From the NCBI RefSeq assembly GCF_026420145.1, contig NZ_JAPMLV010000001.1, positions 62,001-126,000 on the forward strand: a stretch of DNA of 64,000 bases, given 5' to 3'. The notes below the pieces were generated by a model, which was not told the origin of the DNA, did no database searches, and worked only from the letters and a program-made list of their open reading frames with translations. The DNA comes from Enterobacter pseudoroggenkampii. Lineage in GTDB: Bacteria; Pseudomonadota; Gammaproteobacteria; Enterobacterales; Enterobacteriaceae. The position numbers and the translations under genes were made by a program. Shown piece after piece: positions 20,354 through 30,630 of the stretch; the first letter of the stretch is position 1, and every line of letters starts with the position of its first letter.

Positions 20354-20674
20354 ATGAAAACAACATTACTGGTTACTCTGCTCTCCGGCCTGTTCCTGGT
20401 CGCATCGGCGAACGCGGAAGAGAAAACGTTAACGCCGCAGCAGCAGCGTATGACCACCTGTAATCAACAGGCGACGTCTCAGAGTCTGAAGGGCGATGCT
20501 CGCAAGACCTACATGAGCGACTGCCTCAAAAACGGCGCCGCGAAGCCGGCTGAAAAAAGCCTGACCCCGCAGCAGCAAAAAATGCGCGAGTGTAATGCGA
20601 AGGCAACCGAACAGTCCCTGAAAGGGGACGACCGCAGCAAGTTCATGAGTGCCTGCCTGAAGAAAAAAGTGTAG
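20354..20674 (+). CDS. psiF: Phosphate-starvation-inducible protein PsiF
   Basis: A 106-residue secreted protein of unknown function with a signal peptide ending near SANA. The mature part is two tandem copies of the PsiF repeat, each opening with LTPQQQ-M and carrying C-x(n)-ATxQSLKGD then MSxCLK, joined by AAKPAEK. Two cysteines per repeat suggest disulfides. The ATG at 20354 lies 90 bases after phoA, which supports co-transcription from the Pho promoter as in E. coli. Confidence 0.94.
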   Translation: MKTTLLVTLLSGLFLVASANAEEKTLTPQQQRMTTCNQQATSQSLKGDARKTYMSDCLKNGAAKPAEKSLTPQQQKMRECNAKATEQSLKGDDRSKFMSACLKKKV

Positions 20675-20680
20675 TTCTAA

Positions 20681-20708
20681 CGGGTGAGCGGCTCCGGCGG
20701 CTCACCCG
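20681..20708 (+). terminator. Hairpin after psiF (weak terminator)
   Basis: CGGGTGAGC / GCTCACCCG forms a 9-bp stem with a GC-rich loop, 7 bases after psiF. The following AAATTTC is a poor T run, so it may protect the 3' end rather than terminate fully. Confidence 0.55.
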
Positions 20709-20776
20709 AAATTTCATACTTTCCCCGCAGACCCCCTCTCTATAATTTGGGAAAATGTTTCAGAATATTCCCAAAA

Positions 20777-21880
20777 ATGATGAATGATGAAACGTATTAC
20801 AACAAAAAGCGCATTCGGGAAGAGTGGAATTTAACCCTTTCTCAGGATGACCCTCACCGCGCTGGCATTCAGTTTGCCCGGCGAGTTAGGCTGGCGCGCG
20901 CCGTGGGGCTGGCGGCGATGTTTTTCCCGGTTGCGGGAATACTGGTCACCCATTTTTTACCCGGAGGCTGGTGGCTTTTACTGGTGGGGTGGTCGTTCGT
21001 CTGGCCCCATTTCGCCTGGCAGCTATCCTGCCGGGCCACGTCACCTCATCAGCAGGAAACTTTCAATCTTAAAATAGATGCCATTATTGCCGGGCTCTGG
21101 ATAGGCGTGATGGGGATGAATGCGTTACCCACGGCAGCGCTGGTGATGATGGTGGGGATGAATATGATGGGCTCCGGCGGTTGTCGTCTGTTTATTCCGG
21201 GGATCCTGTTGACCCTGCTCTCCGCGCTGGTGACGCTGCCGCTTGTCGGCCGCGTGGCCGTCTTTAACCCCGACCCGGTGGAGTGGGGCTTAACGCTGCC
21301 TGTTCTCGTATTTTATCCTATGCTGTTTGCCTGGCTCAGCCACCGCACCGCCGTCAGGCTTGCTGAGCACAAGCAGCGGCTGGAAATGATGAGCACCCGG
21401 GACGGCATGACCGGGGTCTTTAACCGCCGACACTGGGAAATGCTGTTGCGAAATGAATTTGAGCATTGTCGGCGCGACCACAGCACCGCCACGATACTGC
21501 TGATTGATATCGACCACTTTAAAAACATCAACGACACCTGGGGGCACGACGTGGGCGATGAGGCGATCATTGCTATTACGCGCCAGCTCCAGCGGTCAGT
21601 ACGGTCAGGCGATGCTATCGGCCGGTTTGGTGGGGATGAGTTTGCGGTGATCATGTCCCAGACAGCAGCGGAAAGCGCCATCGCCGTGATGTCGCGGTTG
21701 CATGAGCGGCTGGAAAACCTGACGTTACCGTGCGCGCCAAAAGAAGCGCTGCGCATCAGCGTAGGCGTTGCCCCCTGGGGACCGCAGTTTGGACATTATC
21801 GGGAATGGCTGAAGGCGGCTGACGTGGCGCTCTACAGGGCGAAAAATGCCGGGCGTGGCCGCACCGAAGTGGCGGCCTGA
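20777..21880 (+). CDS. dgcC: Diguanylate cyclase DgcC (AdrA/YaiC)
   Basis: Membrane diguanylate cyclase that makes c-di-GMP to switch on cellulose synthesis in the CsgD biofilm pathway. About 367 residues: an N-terminal MASE2 membrane domain (roughly 30-190) and a GGDEF domain with the intact active site RFGGDEFAVI and DIDHFKNINDTWGHDVGD. The start was set at the ATG at 20777 (MMNDETYY). The codon aligned with the E. coli initiator (before FPK) is ATA here, so the N-terminus is four residues shorter or starts unusually. A TATAAT at 20741 and an inverted repeat lie just upstream. Confidence 0.92.
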   Translation: MMNDETYYNKKRIREEWNLTLSQDDPHRAGIQFARRVRLARAVGLAAMFFPVAGILVTHFLPGGWWLLLVGWSFVWPHFAWQLSCRATSPHQQETFNLKIDAIIAGLWIGVMGMNALPTAALVMMVGMNMMGSGGCRLFIPGILLTLLSALVTLPLVGRVAVFNPDPVEWGLTLPVLVFYPMLFAWLSHRTAVRLAEHKQRLEMMSTRDGMTGVFNRRHWEMLLRNEFEHCRRDHSTATILLIDIDHFKNINDTWGHDVGDEAIIAITRQLQRSVRSGDAIGRFGGDEFAVIMSQTAAESAIAVMSRLHERLENLTLPCAPKEALRISVGVAPWGPQFGHYREWLKAADVALYRAKNAGRGRTEVAA

Positions 21881-21896
21881 CGCCCGATGGAGTGTA

Positions 21897-22706
21897 TCAG
21901 GATTTACTCAGCTTCTCTGATTTTTCCATGCATTTTGCCATCGCTTCAATGACCGCCGAGCGGAACCCGCGCTCTTCCAGCACCCGCACCGCTTCGATGG
22001 TGGTACCGCCCGGGGAGCAGACCATATCTTTCAGTTCACCCGGGTGTTTGCCGGTTTCCAGCACCATTTTGGCGGAGCCCATGACGGCCTGCGCGGCGAA
22101 CTTATACGCCTGCGCGCGCGGCATTCCGCCAAGCACGGCGGCGTCGGCCATCGCTTCTAAAAACATGAATACATAGGCAGGGGCTGAGCCACTCACGCCG
22201 ACCACCGGATGGATCATCGATTCGGCAATCACTTCAGCTTCACCAAAGCAGCGGAAAATGTTCAGCACATCGGCCACTTCTTCCGTGGTCACCAGCGCGT
22301 TAGGCGTGACGGAGGTCATGCCGGCGTTGACCAGTGAAGGGGTGTTTGGCATCGCACGGACGATTTTGCGGTCGTGGCCCAGCGCGCGCGCCAGCTGATC
22401 GAGCGTGACGCCCGCGGCAATCGACACGACCAGCGTCTCTTTGTTCAGGCTGGAGGTGATATCGCTCAGCACTTTGATCATGATGTTCGGCTTGACGGCG
22501 CCAAAGACGATATCGGCGACCTGGGCCACTTCCTGCGCGCTTTCGGCAGCGTTGATCCCGTACTGATCGCGCAATGCGGCGACCTTGTCCGGTGACGGGG
22601 TATAGACCCAAATCTGACCCGGCAGCACCTGCCCGCTGGCGATCAGACCGCCCAGGATGGCTTTGCCCATGTTACCGCAGCCGATAAACCCGATTTTCTT
22701 GTCCAT
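21897..22706 (-). CDS. proC: Pyrroline-5-carboxylate reductase
   Basis: Last enzyme of proline biosynthesis, reducing pyrroline-5-carboxylate with NADPH in the cytoplasm. The start at 22706 (MDKKIGFIGCGNMGKA) follows GGAG and gives 269 residues, the E. coli length; the preceding GTG is not needed. Rossmann motif GFIGCGNMG is at the N-terminus, and the family signature lies around GSAPAYVF and CSPGGTTIEAVRVLEE. Divergent from yaiI, convergent with dgcC. Confidence 0.98.
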   Translation of the reverse strand: MDKKIGFIGCGNMGKAILGGLIASGQVLPGQIWVYTPSPDKVAALRDQYGINAAESAQEVAQVADIVFGAVKPNIMIKVLSDITSSLNKETLVVSIAAGVTLDQLARALGHDRKIVRAMPNTPSLVNAGMTSVTPNALVTTEEVADVLNIFRCFGEAEVIAESMIHPVVGVSGSAPAYVFMFLEAMADAAVLGGMPRAQAYKFAAQAVMGSAKMVLETGKHPGELKDMVCSPGGTTIEAVRVLEERGFRSAVIEAMAKCMEKSEKLSKS

Positions 22707-22803
22707 CACGATTCTCCGTCATTATGCGTTGTTTTCTCTGATTGATAGCTTAACAACGAAATGCAGGCGACAATAGTCGACAGAGTCATTATGGGGAGAC
22801 AAT

Positions 22804-23262
22804 ATGGCGATTTGGGTTGATGCGGACGCGTGTCCGAATGTGATTAAAGAGATTTTATTTCGCGCCGCCGAGCGCGTTCAGATGCCGCTAACGCTGGTGG
22901 CAAACCAGAACATTCGCGTACCGCCTTCGCGGTTCATCCGCTCTTTGCGCGTGCCGGCCGGGTTCGACGTGGCGGATAACGAAATTGTTCGCCTGTGCAG
23001 CGCGGAGGATCTGGTGATCACTGCGGATATTCCGCTGGCCGCTGAAGTGCTCGAGAAAGGGGCGGCGGCGCTCAATCCGCGCGGGGAGCGTTACTCGCCT
23101 TCGACCATTCGGGAAAAGCTCACCATGCGCGATTTTATGGATACGATGCGGGCCAGCGGCGTGCAGACCGGTGGACCGGACAGCTTGTCCCAGCGCGATC
23201 GCCAGCAGTTCGCTGCCGAGCTGGATAAATGGCTGCTGGAAGTGAAGCGCCGTACAGCGTAA
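22804..23262 (+). CDS. yaiI: YaiI/YqxD family protein (DUF188)
   Basis: A 152-residue cytoplasmic protein of the UPF0178 family. It opens with [16 protein letters not shown], whose acidic residues resemble the metal site of PIN-like nucleases, and has a second acidic patch at [16 protein letters not shown]. The function is not established. Size and place between proC and aroL are as in E. coli. Confidence 0.93.
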   Translation: MAIWVDADACPNVIKEILFRAAERVQMPLTLVANQNIRVPPSRFIRSLRVPAGFDVADNEIVRLCSAEDLVITADIPLAAEVLEKGAAALNPRGERYSPSTIREKLTMRDFMDTMRASGVQTGGPDSLSQRDRQQFAAELDKWLLEVKRRTA

Positions 23263-23328
23263 TGATAATTATTGTCAATTTGTGGTACAGTGTGGCCTCC
23301 ACAGGGTTGTCATCCCGTACCGCTTTGC

Positions 23329-23369
23329 AGTAAAGTAATCGAAACATCTTCTGCAATTATTTCTTTACA
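23329..23369 (+). promoter_or_regulatory. Candidate tandem TyrR boxes upstream of aroL
   Basis: TGCAATTATTTCTTTACA at 23352-23369 fits TGTAAA-N6-TTTACA with a perfect right half. A weaker copy, AGTAAAGTAATCGAAACA, lies at 23329-23346. They precede aroL by 37-77 bases. E. coli aroL is repressed by TyrR, so the assignment is plausible; no TrpR operator was recognised. Confidence 0.5.
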
Positions 23370-23405
23370 CTCTTCAGCCATTCGGCATCAAGGGGAACAC
23401 CTGGC

Positions 23406-23930
23406 ATGACCCAACCCATCTTTTTAGTTGGCCCCCGCGGCTGTGGGAAAACCACCGTTGGCCTGGAGCTGGCACGCGTGTGTCATCGCCAGTTTGTTGA
23501 TACCGACCACTGGCTGCAAACCGAGGCCGGAAAAACCATCGCTGAGATCGTTGAGCAAGAGGGATGGGAAAGCTTTCGCGCACGCGAAACCGCCGCACTG
23601 AAAGCGGTCACTTCCCCGTCTGCCGTGATCGCGACCGGGGGGGGCATTGTTCTGGCGGAGTGTAATCGTCACTTTATGCGCGAAAAGGGGATCGTGATTT
23701 ATCTCAGCGCGCCGGTGTCGGCTCTGGTAGGGCGTCTGGAAGCTTATCCGGAAGAGGGGCAACGCCCTGCGCTGACCTCCAGGCCACTCAACGAAGAGGT
23801 GAGTGAAGTGCTGGCCGAACGCGATGCGTTATACCGCGAAGCGGCTCACCACGTGGTGGATGCGTCAGCCACTCCCGAAGACGTTGTGATTCAGATTATT
23901 ACCGCCCTGCGTTTGGCGTGTGCCAGCTAA
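23406..23930 (+). CDS. aroL: Shikimate kinase II (AroL)
   Basis: Phosphorylates shikimate with ATP in the pathway to chorismate and aromatic amino acids. The 174 residues equal E. coli AroL. P-loop GPRGCGKTT at 9-17, shikimate-binding DTDHWLQ near residue 32, and [10 protein letters not shown] with the conserved GGG. It is followed by yaiA (44 bases) and aroM, as in E. coli. Confidence 0.96.
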   Translation: MTQPIFLVGPRGCGKTTVGLELARVCHRQFVDTDHWLQTEAGKTIAEIVEQEGWESFRARETAALKAVTSPSAVIATGGGIVLAECNRHFMREKGIVIYLSAPVSALVGRLEAYPEEGQRPALTSRPLNEEVSEVLAERDALYREAAHHVVDASATPEDVVIQIITALRLACAS

Positions 23931-23974
23931 GCGGCGTCTATACTTATAGCTCAGACATAAAAAAAGGATGAGCT

Positions 23975-24166
23975 ATGCCAACCAGACCTCCCTATCCGCG
24001 TGAAGCGCGCATTGTTACCGTTGAAAAAGGCCATACGGGTCATACCGTGACCTGGTATCAACTGCGTGCGGATCACCCAAAACCGGACTCGCTGATCAGT
24101 GAACACGAGACTGAGCAGGAAGCGCTGGATGCGAAACGGCGCTATGAAGATCCCGACATAACCTGA
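23975..24166 (+). CDS. yaiA: YaiA family protein
   Basis: A 63-residue hydrophilic protein of unknown function, identical in size to E. coli YaiA and in the same place after aroL. It begins [19 protein letters not shown] and ends RRYEDPDIT. The ATG follows AAAAGGATGAG. Probably in the TyrR-controlled aroL transcript. Confidence 0.92.
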   Translation: MPTRPPYPREARIVTVEKGHTGHTVTWYQLRADHPKPDSLISEHETEQEALDAKRRYEDPDIT

Positions 24167-24271
24167 ATGTTTTCCTAAACGCTCCAGGATCGTGCCTGAA
24201 TCACACTTTTTACTCATCGGGAAAGTTAAGCAGGAGTTAATATTTAGTTATTACAAGTAACTCCGGTATCG

Positions 24272-24309
24272 GCAGGCGATCTTTACATTTCGATGTCGGG
24301 ATCACCTGC
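24272..24309. other. Long hairpin with a four-base loop in the yaiA-aroM gap
   Basis: GCAGGCGATC and GATCACCTGC pair over 10 positions with one mismatch (C-A on the plus strand, a G-U pair on the minus strand). They enclose a three-base internal loop and a second stem ACAT-TTCG-ATGT. There is no T run, so it is not a normal terminator. It sits in the middle of the 237-base yaiA-aroM gap. Confidence 0.6.
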
Positions 24310-24403
24310 TACGCTTGGTGCTGTTTTGTTGAAAAAATGAACTGTGCAGCGTAGTGAGCCTGTACCTGTGTACACGATGTTGGAGTAATGGAAGGCGATA
24401 AAA

Positions 24404-25081
24404 ATGAAGGCAACGTTGGCGATCCTCACCATTGGTGTGGTCCCTGTAAGCGAAGTGTTACCGCTCTTAACCGAGCACGTATCTGAACAACAGATAACGC
24501 ATCTCAGCCTGCTGGGGAAGATGAGTCGGGAAGAGGTCATGGAAGACTACGCTGTCGAGGCGGGGGAGGATCCCCTGGCGACGTTATTAAGTGACGGTAA
24601 ACTGGCGCACGTTTCACGCCAGAAAATCGAGCGCTCGCTGCAGGGCGTGATAGAAGTGCTCGATAATCAAGGTTACGACGTTATTTTGCTGATGAGTACT
24701 GCCCCCATTAAAGGTCTCACGGCGCGTAATGCGATTTTGCTGGAACCGATGCGCATCATTCCGCCGCTGGTGGCCTCTATCGTTGATGGTCATCAGGTGG
24801 GGGTGATTGTTCCCATTGAGGAGCTCATGGATAACCAGGAGGCAAAATGGCACGTGCTGGAAAAAGTGCCCTTGTATGCGCTGGCAAATCCGTTCTGGGA
24901 CAGTGACGCTAAACTCATTGCTGCCGGGAAGGAGCTGCTGGAGAGAGGGGCAGATGTCTTGATCCTGGACTGCCTGGGGTTCCACCAGCATCATCGTGAT
25001 TTGCTGCAAAAAGCGCTGGATGTGCCGGTGCTGTTATCCAACGTTCTGATGGCTCGCCTGGCCTCGGAACTCCTCATGTAA
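24404..25081 (+). CDS. aroM: AroM family protein
   Basis: A 225-residue protein of the AroM/DUF1638-like family with an Asp/Glu racemase-like fold suggested by ILTIGVVP at the start and the late cysteine motif [13 protein letters not shown]. TyrR-regulated in E. coli, with no proven reaction. Gene order aroL-yaiA-aroM is kept. Confidence 0.93.
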   Translation: MKATLAILTIGVVPVSEVLPLLTEHVSEQQITHLSLLGKMSREEVMEDYAVEAGEDPLATLLSDGKLAHVSRQKIERSLQGVIEVLDNQGYDVILLMSTAPIKGLTARNAILLEPMRIIPPLVASIVDGHQVGVIVPIEELMDNQEAKWHVLEKVPLYALANPFWDSDAKLIAAGKELLERGADVLILDCLGFHQHHRDLLQKALDVPVLLSNVLMARLASELLM

Positions 25082-25134
25082 TGATTTTGCGTGACAGGTG
25101 ATGAGCATGGCCCCTATAGTGAATTTTTATCTAA

Positions 25135-25440
<306 letters not shown>

Positions 25441-25447
25441 AAAATTA

Positions 25448-25478
25448 GCCGGGTGGCGCTAACGCTTACCCGGCCTAC
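25448..25478. repeat. Single REP element between ppnP and rdgC
   Basis: GCCGGGTGGCGCTAACGCTT and the following ACCCGGCCTAC form an imperfect palindrome of the same type as at 3097. It lies between two convergent genes. Confidence 0.9.
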
Positions 25479-25488
25479 GTTTTGCCCG

Positions 25489-26403
25489 TTATCTCTGCGC
25501 TTCGCCGCCGAGACCTTCCACCAGATTCTGAATCAACGCGGCCAGCTCGCCGGTCATCAGGATGAAGTCCGCGTCAAAACGCTGGGCGTAATCTTCCCTG
25601 TCGATATCTTCGTTCTGATCGCGCAGCTCATCGCAGAACTTCAGACGCTTCACGGAGCCGTCGTCGCACATCACGAACTGAATACGCTGCTGCCAGTCGA
25701 GCGCCAGTTTGGTGACCACTTTACCCGCTTCGATGTGTACGGCGATCTCGTCGCTCACCAGATCCTGCTTCTTCGCGCGGATCACGCCACCGTCTTCCAG
25801 CAGGGCTTTCAGCTCGGCTTCATCAAGGATCTGGAAACCCTGTGCCGCAGCACCGCTGCGTACCCATTCGGTCAGCGTTAACTCAATTGGCGTTTCCAGC
25901 GCCAGCGGCACGACCGGTAACGAGCCGATGCTTTTGCGCAGCAGGGCCAGCGTATCTTCTGCTTTCTTGGCGCTGGCGCAGTCCACCATGATCAGCCCGT
26001 TAACGGTATCGATCCACATCATGGTCTGGCTGAAGCGGCTGAAGGCGCGCGGCAGCAGGGAGTGCAGCACTTCGTCTTTCAGCGAATCTTTTTCGGTCTT
26101 TTTCAGCTTGCGGCCCTGTTCGGCTTCCAGCTTGAAAATTTTCGCTTCGAGCGCCTGCTTAACCACCGGCGTCGGCAGGATTTTCTCTTCTTTACGGGCG
26201 CAGACGATGATTTGACCCGTGCTGCTGGCGTGGGTCAGTGCATCGCTTTGTGAACCCATTGGCGGAACCCAACCGGTTTTCGCCATATCCTGGCTACCGC
26301 AAGGGGAAAAGGTATAAGCGGCTAACTGTTTTTCCATCTCTTCTGCACGCAGCGAAACGTCGCGGCTGAGACGGTAAACCATCAAATTTTTGAACCACAG
26401 CAT
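25489..26403 (-). CDS. rdgC: Recombination-associated protein RdgC
   Basis: Ring-shaped DNA-binding protein, nucleoid-associated, which restrains RecA loading and is needed for growth of recBC sbcBC-type mutants. The start at 26403 ([18 protein letters not shown]) gives 304 residues (E. coli 303). The C-terminus [18 protein letters not shown] is typical. It is divergent from mak with a short shared promoter region. Confidence 0.97.
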   Translation of the reverse strand: MLWFKNLMVYRLSRDVSLRAEEMEKQLAAYTFSPCGSQDMAKTGWVPPMGSQSDALTHASSTGQIIVCARKEEKILPTPVVKQALEAKIFKLEAEQGRKLKKTEKDSLKDEVLHSLLPRAFSRFSQTMMWIDTVNGLIMVDCASAKKAEDTLALLRKSIGSLPVVPLALETPIELTLTEWVRSGAAAQGFQILDEAELKALLEDGGVIRAKKQDLVSDEIAVHIEAGKVVTKLALDWQQRIQFVMCDDGSVKRLKFCDELRDQNEDIDREDYAQRFDADFILMTGELAALIQNLVEGLGGEAQR

Positions 26404-26526
26404 GATAATTTCCACGGCCTTGTCGTTAAATCAGCGGGCATGATAACGAATTGTCGCATCGCTTGCATTGCTAATCGGGAAGCGTGCTTCTACTCTGTTG
26501 ATAATCAAAATAATGAGGAGAGTCTT

Positions 26527-27432
26527 GTGCGTATTGGGATCGATTTGGGCGGCACCAAAACAGAAGTTATCGCACTGAGCGAGCAGGGGGAGCAGCTGTT
26601 TCGCCATCGTCTGCCGACGCCGCGCGATGATTATCACCAGACTATCGAGACGATTGCCAGGCTGGTTGAGATGGCAGAGCAGGCGACTGGGCAAACCGGC
26701 AGCGTCGGGATGGGGATCCCAGGGTCGATCTCGCCGTATACCGGCGTGGTTAAAAATGCTAACTCCACCTGGCTCAACGGCCAGCCGTTTGATAAAGATT
26801 TAAGCGCGCGTCTGAACCGGGACGTGCGTCTGGCCAACGATGCCAACTGCCTGGCGGTCTCTGAGGCCATCGACGGCGCGGCAGCGGGTGCCCAGACCGT
26901 GTTTGCCGTTATTATCGGCACCGGCTGCGGCGCGGGGGTGGCGTTCGGGGGGCGCGCCCATATCGGCGGCAACGGCACGGCGGGCGAGTGGGGACACAAC
27001 CCGCTACCGTGGATGGATGAAGACGAGCTTAAATACCGCGCTGAAGTTCCGTGCTACTGCGGAAAACAGGGCTGTATCGAGACGTTTATCTCCGGCACCG
27101 GGTTTGCGACCGACTACCGCCGTCTGAGCGGCCAGCCGCTCAAGGGCAACGAAATCATGCGTCTGGTCGAAGAACAGGATCCTGTCGCCGAACTGGCGCT
27201 TAGCCGCTACGAAATGCGGCTGGCGAAATCGCTGGCTCACGTGGTGAATATTCTCGATCCTGACGTGATAGTGCTGGGTGGCGGCATGAGCAACGTCGAT
27301 CGGCTGTACGCCACGGTGCCGAACCTGGTGAAACAGTGGGTCTTCGGCGGTGAATGCGAAACCCCGATCCGCAAAGCGCTGCACGGGGACTCCAGCGGCG
27401 TGCGCGGCGCGGCGTGGTTATGGCCAGAATAA
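26527..27432 (+). CDS. mak: Fructokinase Mak (ROK family)
   Basis: Cytoplasmic ROK kinase that phosphorylates fructose and mannose. The start is a GTG at 26527 ([14 protein letters not shown]), preceded by GAGGAG; 301 residues. ATP motif DLGGTKTE at the N-terminus, catalytic aspartate in LANDANCLA, and the zinc motif GHNPLPW...[11 protein letters not shown]. coli has araJ between mak and sbcC; here only a hairpin repeat and 66 bases remain. Confidence 0.96.
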   Translation: MRIGIDLGGTKTEVIALSEQGEQLFRHRLPTPRDDYHQTIETIARLVEMAEQATGQTGSVGMGIPGSISPYTGVVKNANSTWLNGQPFDKDLSARLNRDVRLANDANCLAVSEAIDGAAAGAQTVFAVIIGTGCGAGVAFGGRAHIGGNGTAGEWGHNPLPWMDEDELKYRAEVPCYCGKQGCIETFISGTGFATDYRRLSGQPLKGNEIMRLVEEQDPVAELALSRYEMRLAKSLAHVVNILDPDVIVLGGGMSNVDRLYATVPNLVKQWVFGGECETPIRKALHGDSSGVRGAAWLWPE

Positions 27433-27440
27433 ACGTTTAT

Positions 27441-27487
27441 TCCCTCTCCCTGTGGGAGAGGGTTAGGGTGAGGGCATCAGACCGCAC
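27441..27487. repeat. CTCTCCC-TGT-GGGAGAG hairpin repeat, copy 1
   Basis: A 47-base element with a perfect stem CCCTCTCCC / GGGAGAGGG around TGT, then GTTAGGGTGAGGGCATCAG-ACCGCAC. Two further copies at 37220 and 62679 are almost identical. It lies between the convergent mak and sbcC. It resembles a repeat common in enterobacterial intergenic regions (possibly box C); the name is not asserted. Confidence 0.92.
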
Positions 27488-27498
27488 GATCACCCCAT

Positions 27499-30400
27499 TC
27501 ATTCCACCGCAAACACCTTATCCAGCCTGCTATACCCCAGGCCGTTGATCTTCTTCACCTTAATCTGCACCGGAATGCGCTCTTTCATCGCCTCAACGTG
27601 GCTGATCACGCCGATGGTTTTCCCGGTGGCGTTCAGCGCGTCGAGCGCATCCAGCGCGGTATCCAGCGTTTCACTGTCGAGCGTGCCGAACCCTTCATCC
27701 AGGAACAGGGAATCGATCCGCGTCTTATGACTCACCAGATCGGAAAGGGCCAGCGCCAGCGCCAGGCTGACCAGGAAGCTTTCACCGCCCGAGAGCGTAC
27801 GGGTATCGCGAACCGCATCCGCCTGCCAGGTATCGACCACTTCCAGCTCCAGCGCGTCACTGGCCTTACGCTGCAGCAGATAACGCCCGTGCAGACGGTT
27901 AAGCTGCTGGTTTGCGAGCCAGACAAGATTGTCCAGCGTCAGTCCCTGGGCGAACTTACGGAACTTGTCGCCGGTGCTGGAGCCGATCAGCGCGTTCAGG
28001 TACCCCCAGTCGTCCGCCTGGCGCGCGGCCTCTTCAATTTGCTGCATCAACGCCAACTGGTGCTGACGGTTATCGCTGTCCTGCTTAAGCTGCTGACGGA
28101 TCTCGCCCTGATGCGTGGTGTTCTCGCGCAGCCGCTGCGCCAGCTGCTGCAGCTGGCTTTGCAGCGTGGGGGCATCGGCGTCGAGCCCTTCCGGCCGCAG
28201 CGCCAGATGAGCCTGCAGCTGCTGGTTAGCCTGGCCGGAAAGGGCCGCGGCCTGCTGTATCTGGTTTTCCAGCGACTGTTTCAGCTGTTCAAGGTGGCGA
28301 ATAGCGTCGTCATCCAACAGCGCGGCAAGGAACGCGTCCCGATCGGCAAAGCAGCTTGCCGAGAGCGCCGCGGTGAACTGCGTCTGCGACTGTTGCAGAC
28401 GCTCTTGCTCCAGCGTCTCCTGCTGCTGTTGCGCGGTCAGCTGGCTCTGTAGCGACACGCACTCGTCGTGGATGTCGCGCCAGTTGTCAGGAATAACCGG
28501 TTCGGCGTCTGCGCTGTTCGTTGCCGGAAGCGCGTCGAGCAGCGGCTTCAGGGCGTTTATGCGTTCCTGAAGCACGCCGTGCTGCGTTTGCTTCTCCTGC
28601 CACTGCGAGAATTCCGCTTCGCGGGCGTGCAGCCAGGCGGCTTCATTACCGTCTTCAGGTACGTTGAGTGATAGCGAGAGCAGGGCGTGTTCCAGCGCCT
28701 GTCGCGCGGCCGTCAGCTGCTGCTGATACTGTCGCTCCTGCGCTTCCTGCTCGTTCAACTGGTTTTGCAGGGTCAGACGTTGGCTGAGCTGATAAAGCTG
28801 GCGCTCGTACTGTTCCTGCTCGTTCAGCCATGGCGCGATATCGTCCTGAATATTCAACGCTATATTCAGGGAAGCACAGGCCTCGATCCACTCTTTAGTG
28901 AGTGCTTGCTCTTCCTGAGAGAGCGTCTGAACTTCGTCTGTCTCGCGCTGGATCTGCTGAGTCAGGGCATTAACCTGTCCCAGCACCAGCAGGCCTTCCT
29001 CTTTAAGCGCGGCGACCTCTTTTTCCAGGGCATCACGGCGGCGCTGGTTATCCGTCAGCTCAAGCGACTGGTATTGCTCAACGGCGGGATGCTCGCTGGA
29101 GCCGCACAGCGGACAGGGTTTGCCGGCCTCAAGCCGGGCACGATAGCTTTCCAGGTCTTTAATCGTCGCTTCGCGTTCGCACAGGGCCTTCAGGTCCAGA
29201 TAGTGCTGGTGTTTCTCTTTGTACTGCTGGCGGCGCAGCGTCAGCGTTTCATTGAGTTTATTTTGTTCGGCCTGCGCCTTCTGCACGCTTTCACCGCTCT
29301 GGCGCAGGCGCTTTTGCAGCGGCTGATAGCGGGCATGCAGCGACGTTAGCCGCTGGCGCAGCGTGCGTGACCGGGACTGCTGCTCCATGGCCGCGCTGAC
29401 CTCATCCGCCGTCAGGGTCAGCGCATTTTCCGGCATCTCAGCCAGCCTGTTGCGTAATTCACTCATCCGCGCAGCAAGCGAGGCTAACTGCGTTTTATCG
29501 CGGTTAAGCTGCGAGAACTGGGCGCGCCAGCCGGCAATCTCCTGTCCCAGCAGCCGATAGCGATCGTGCTCCGCCAGCCACTGCGCCAGCGCCGTCAGTT
29601 CGGTCTGAAGCTGTTCGTGGTTACGCAGGGCGGCATTGCGGATACGTGAACGCAGCGCGGTTCTGGCTTGTAAGCGAGTATTTACTTCGATAATTCGCTG
29701 CTGCGTCTGTGCCAGACGCGCGGTTTGCTCCTGCTGATGTTCCCAGAGCGGTCGAAGCTGGGCGGCGGGCAGAGCAAGCTGGAGCTTTGCCAGCTCTGGC
29801 GCAGCGTTCGTCAGCGCCTGTTGCGCCTGCTGCTGCGTCGCGGTGACGCGCTGTTGCTCGCGCACGAGCTCATCATGACGCGTAAGCCACTGAAAATCTT
29901 TCTGCTGGCTTTGCTGCTGAACCAGCAGGGTTTTCTCTTCGTCAGTAAGTGCCTGCAAACTTTGCTGTAACTGCTGCTGCTGTTCTTCGCTCAACAGAAC
30001 GACGCCCGCCGCCTGCGCCTCGCACTTTTCAAGCACGCTGCGGGCGGCTTTATGTTTTTCAAACACCATGGCGGAAATCTGGCCGTAGATCTCGGTGCCG
30101 GTCAGCTCTTCCAGCAGCTCGGCACGATCGCTCGGTTTGGCATTAAGGAAGGCGGCAAACTGCCCCTGTGACAGCAGCATCGAGCGGGTAAAGCGCCCGT
30201 AGTCCAGCCCGGTAAGCGCGGCGGTTTGCTCCAGCTTATCCGACACTTTGTCGGCCAGGATTTTGCCATCTTCACAGCGCGCCAGCTCCACGCGCGGTGC
30301 CTGCAGGTTCCCGTCCGGCTGGTTGCGCGCCCGGTTCTGGCTCCAGAAGGCGCGATAGGCGGTGCCTTTTACCTCGAACTCCACTTCTGCCAGGCATTCG

Positions 30401-30630
30401 GCGGTGTCGCGCGTCATCAGATCATTTTGCGCCTGAGAGACCTTCTGCAGTCGCGGCGTTTCGTGATAAAGCGCCAGACAGATGGCGTCGAGCAGGGTAG
30501 TTTTTCCTGCCCCGGTCGCGCCGGTGATGGCAAACAGCCCGTTGCTGGCAAACGGCTCCTCGGTAAAGTCAATTTTCCACTCGCCCTTGAGTGAGTTGAG
30601 ATTTTTCAGGCGCAGGCTCAAAATTTTCAT
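27499..30630 (-). CDS. sbcC: Exonuclease subunit SbcC
   Basis: ATPase subunit of the SbcCD (Mre11-Rad50-like) nuclease that cuts hairpins and protein-blocked DNA ends. The 1043-residue protein (E. coli 1048) has Walker [15 protein letters not shown] near residue 35, long Gln- and Glu-rich coiled coils, the zinc hook CPLC at residues 506-509, and C-terminal signature [17 protein letters not shown] with Walker [13 protein letters not shown]. The ATG overlaps the sbcD stop by 4 bases. Confidence 0.98.
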   Translation of the reverse strand: MKILSLRLKNLNSLKGEWKIDFTEEPFASNGLFAITGATGAGKTTLLDAICLALYHETPRLQKVSQAQNDLMTRDTAECLAEVEFEVKGTAYRAFWSQNRARNQPDGNLQAPRVELARCEDGKILADKVSDKLEQTAALTGLDYGRFTRSMLLSQGQFAAFLNAKPSDRAELLEELTGTEIYGQISAMVFEKHKAARSVLEKCEAQAAGVVLLSEEQQQQLQQSLQALTDEEKTLLVQQQSQQKDFQWLTRHDELVREQQRVTATQQQAQQALTNAAPELAKLQLALPAAQLRPLWEHQQEQTARLAQTQQRIIEVNTRLQARTALRSRIRNAALRNHEQLQTELTALAQWLAEHDRYRLLGQEIAGWRAQFSQLNRDKTQLASLAARMSELRNRLAEMPENALTLTADEVSAAMEQQSRSRTLRQRLTSLHARYQPLQKRLRQSGESVQKAQAEQNKLNETLTLRRQQYKEKHQHYLDLKALCEREATIKDLESYRARLEAGKPCPLCGSSEHPAVEQYQSLELTDNQRRRDALEKEVAALKEEGLLVLGQVNALTQQIQRETDEVQTLSQEEQALTKEWIEACASLNIALNIQDDIAPWLNEQEQYERQLYQLSQRLTLQNQLNEQEAQERQYQQQLTAARQALEHALLSLSLNVPEDGNEAAWLHAREAEFSQWQEKQTQHGVLQERINALKPLLDALPATNSADAEPVIPDNWRDIHDECVSLQSQLTAQQQQETLEQERLQQSQTQFTAALSASCFADRDAFLAALLDDDAIRHLEQLKQSLENQIQQAAALSGQANQQLQAHLALRPEGLDADAPTLQSQLQQLAQRLRENTTHQGEIRQQLKQDSDNRQHQLALMQQIEEAARQADDWGYLNALIGSSTGDKFRKFAQGLTLDNLVWLANQQLNRLHGRYLLQRKASDALELEVVDTWQADAVRDTRTLSGGESFLVSLALALALSDLVSHKTRIDSLFLDEGFGTLDSETLDTALDALDALNATGKTIGVISHVEAMKERIPVQIKVKKINGLGYSRLDKVFAVE

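Noticed and set aside
23262..23405. TrpR operator before aroL, expected from E. coli
   Set aside because: No recognisable CTAG-centred operator could be found; only TyrR-like boxes were kept.
27598..28452. 284-codon frame opposite sbcC
   Set aside because: Low-complexity Leu/Gln/Arg translation of the sbcC coiled coil read backwards; sbcC is certain.
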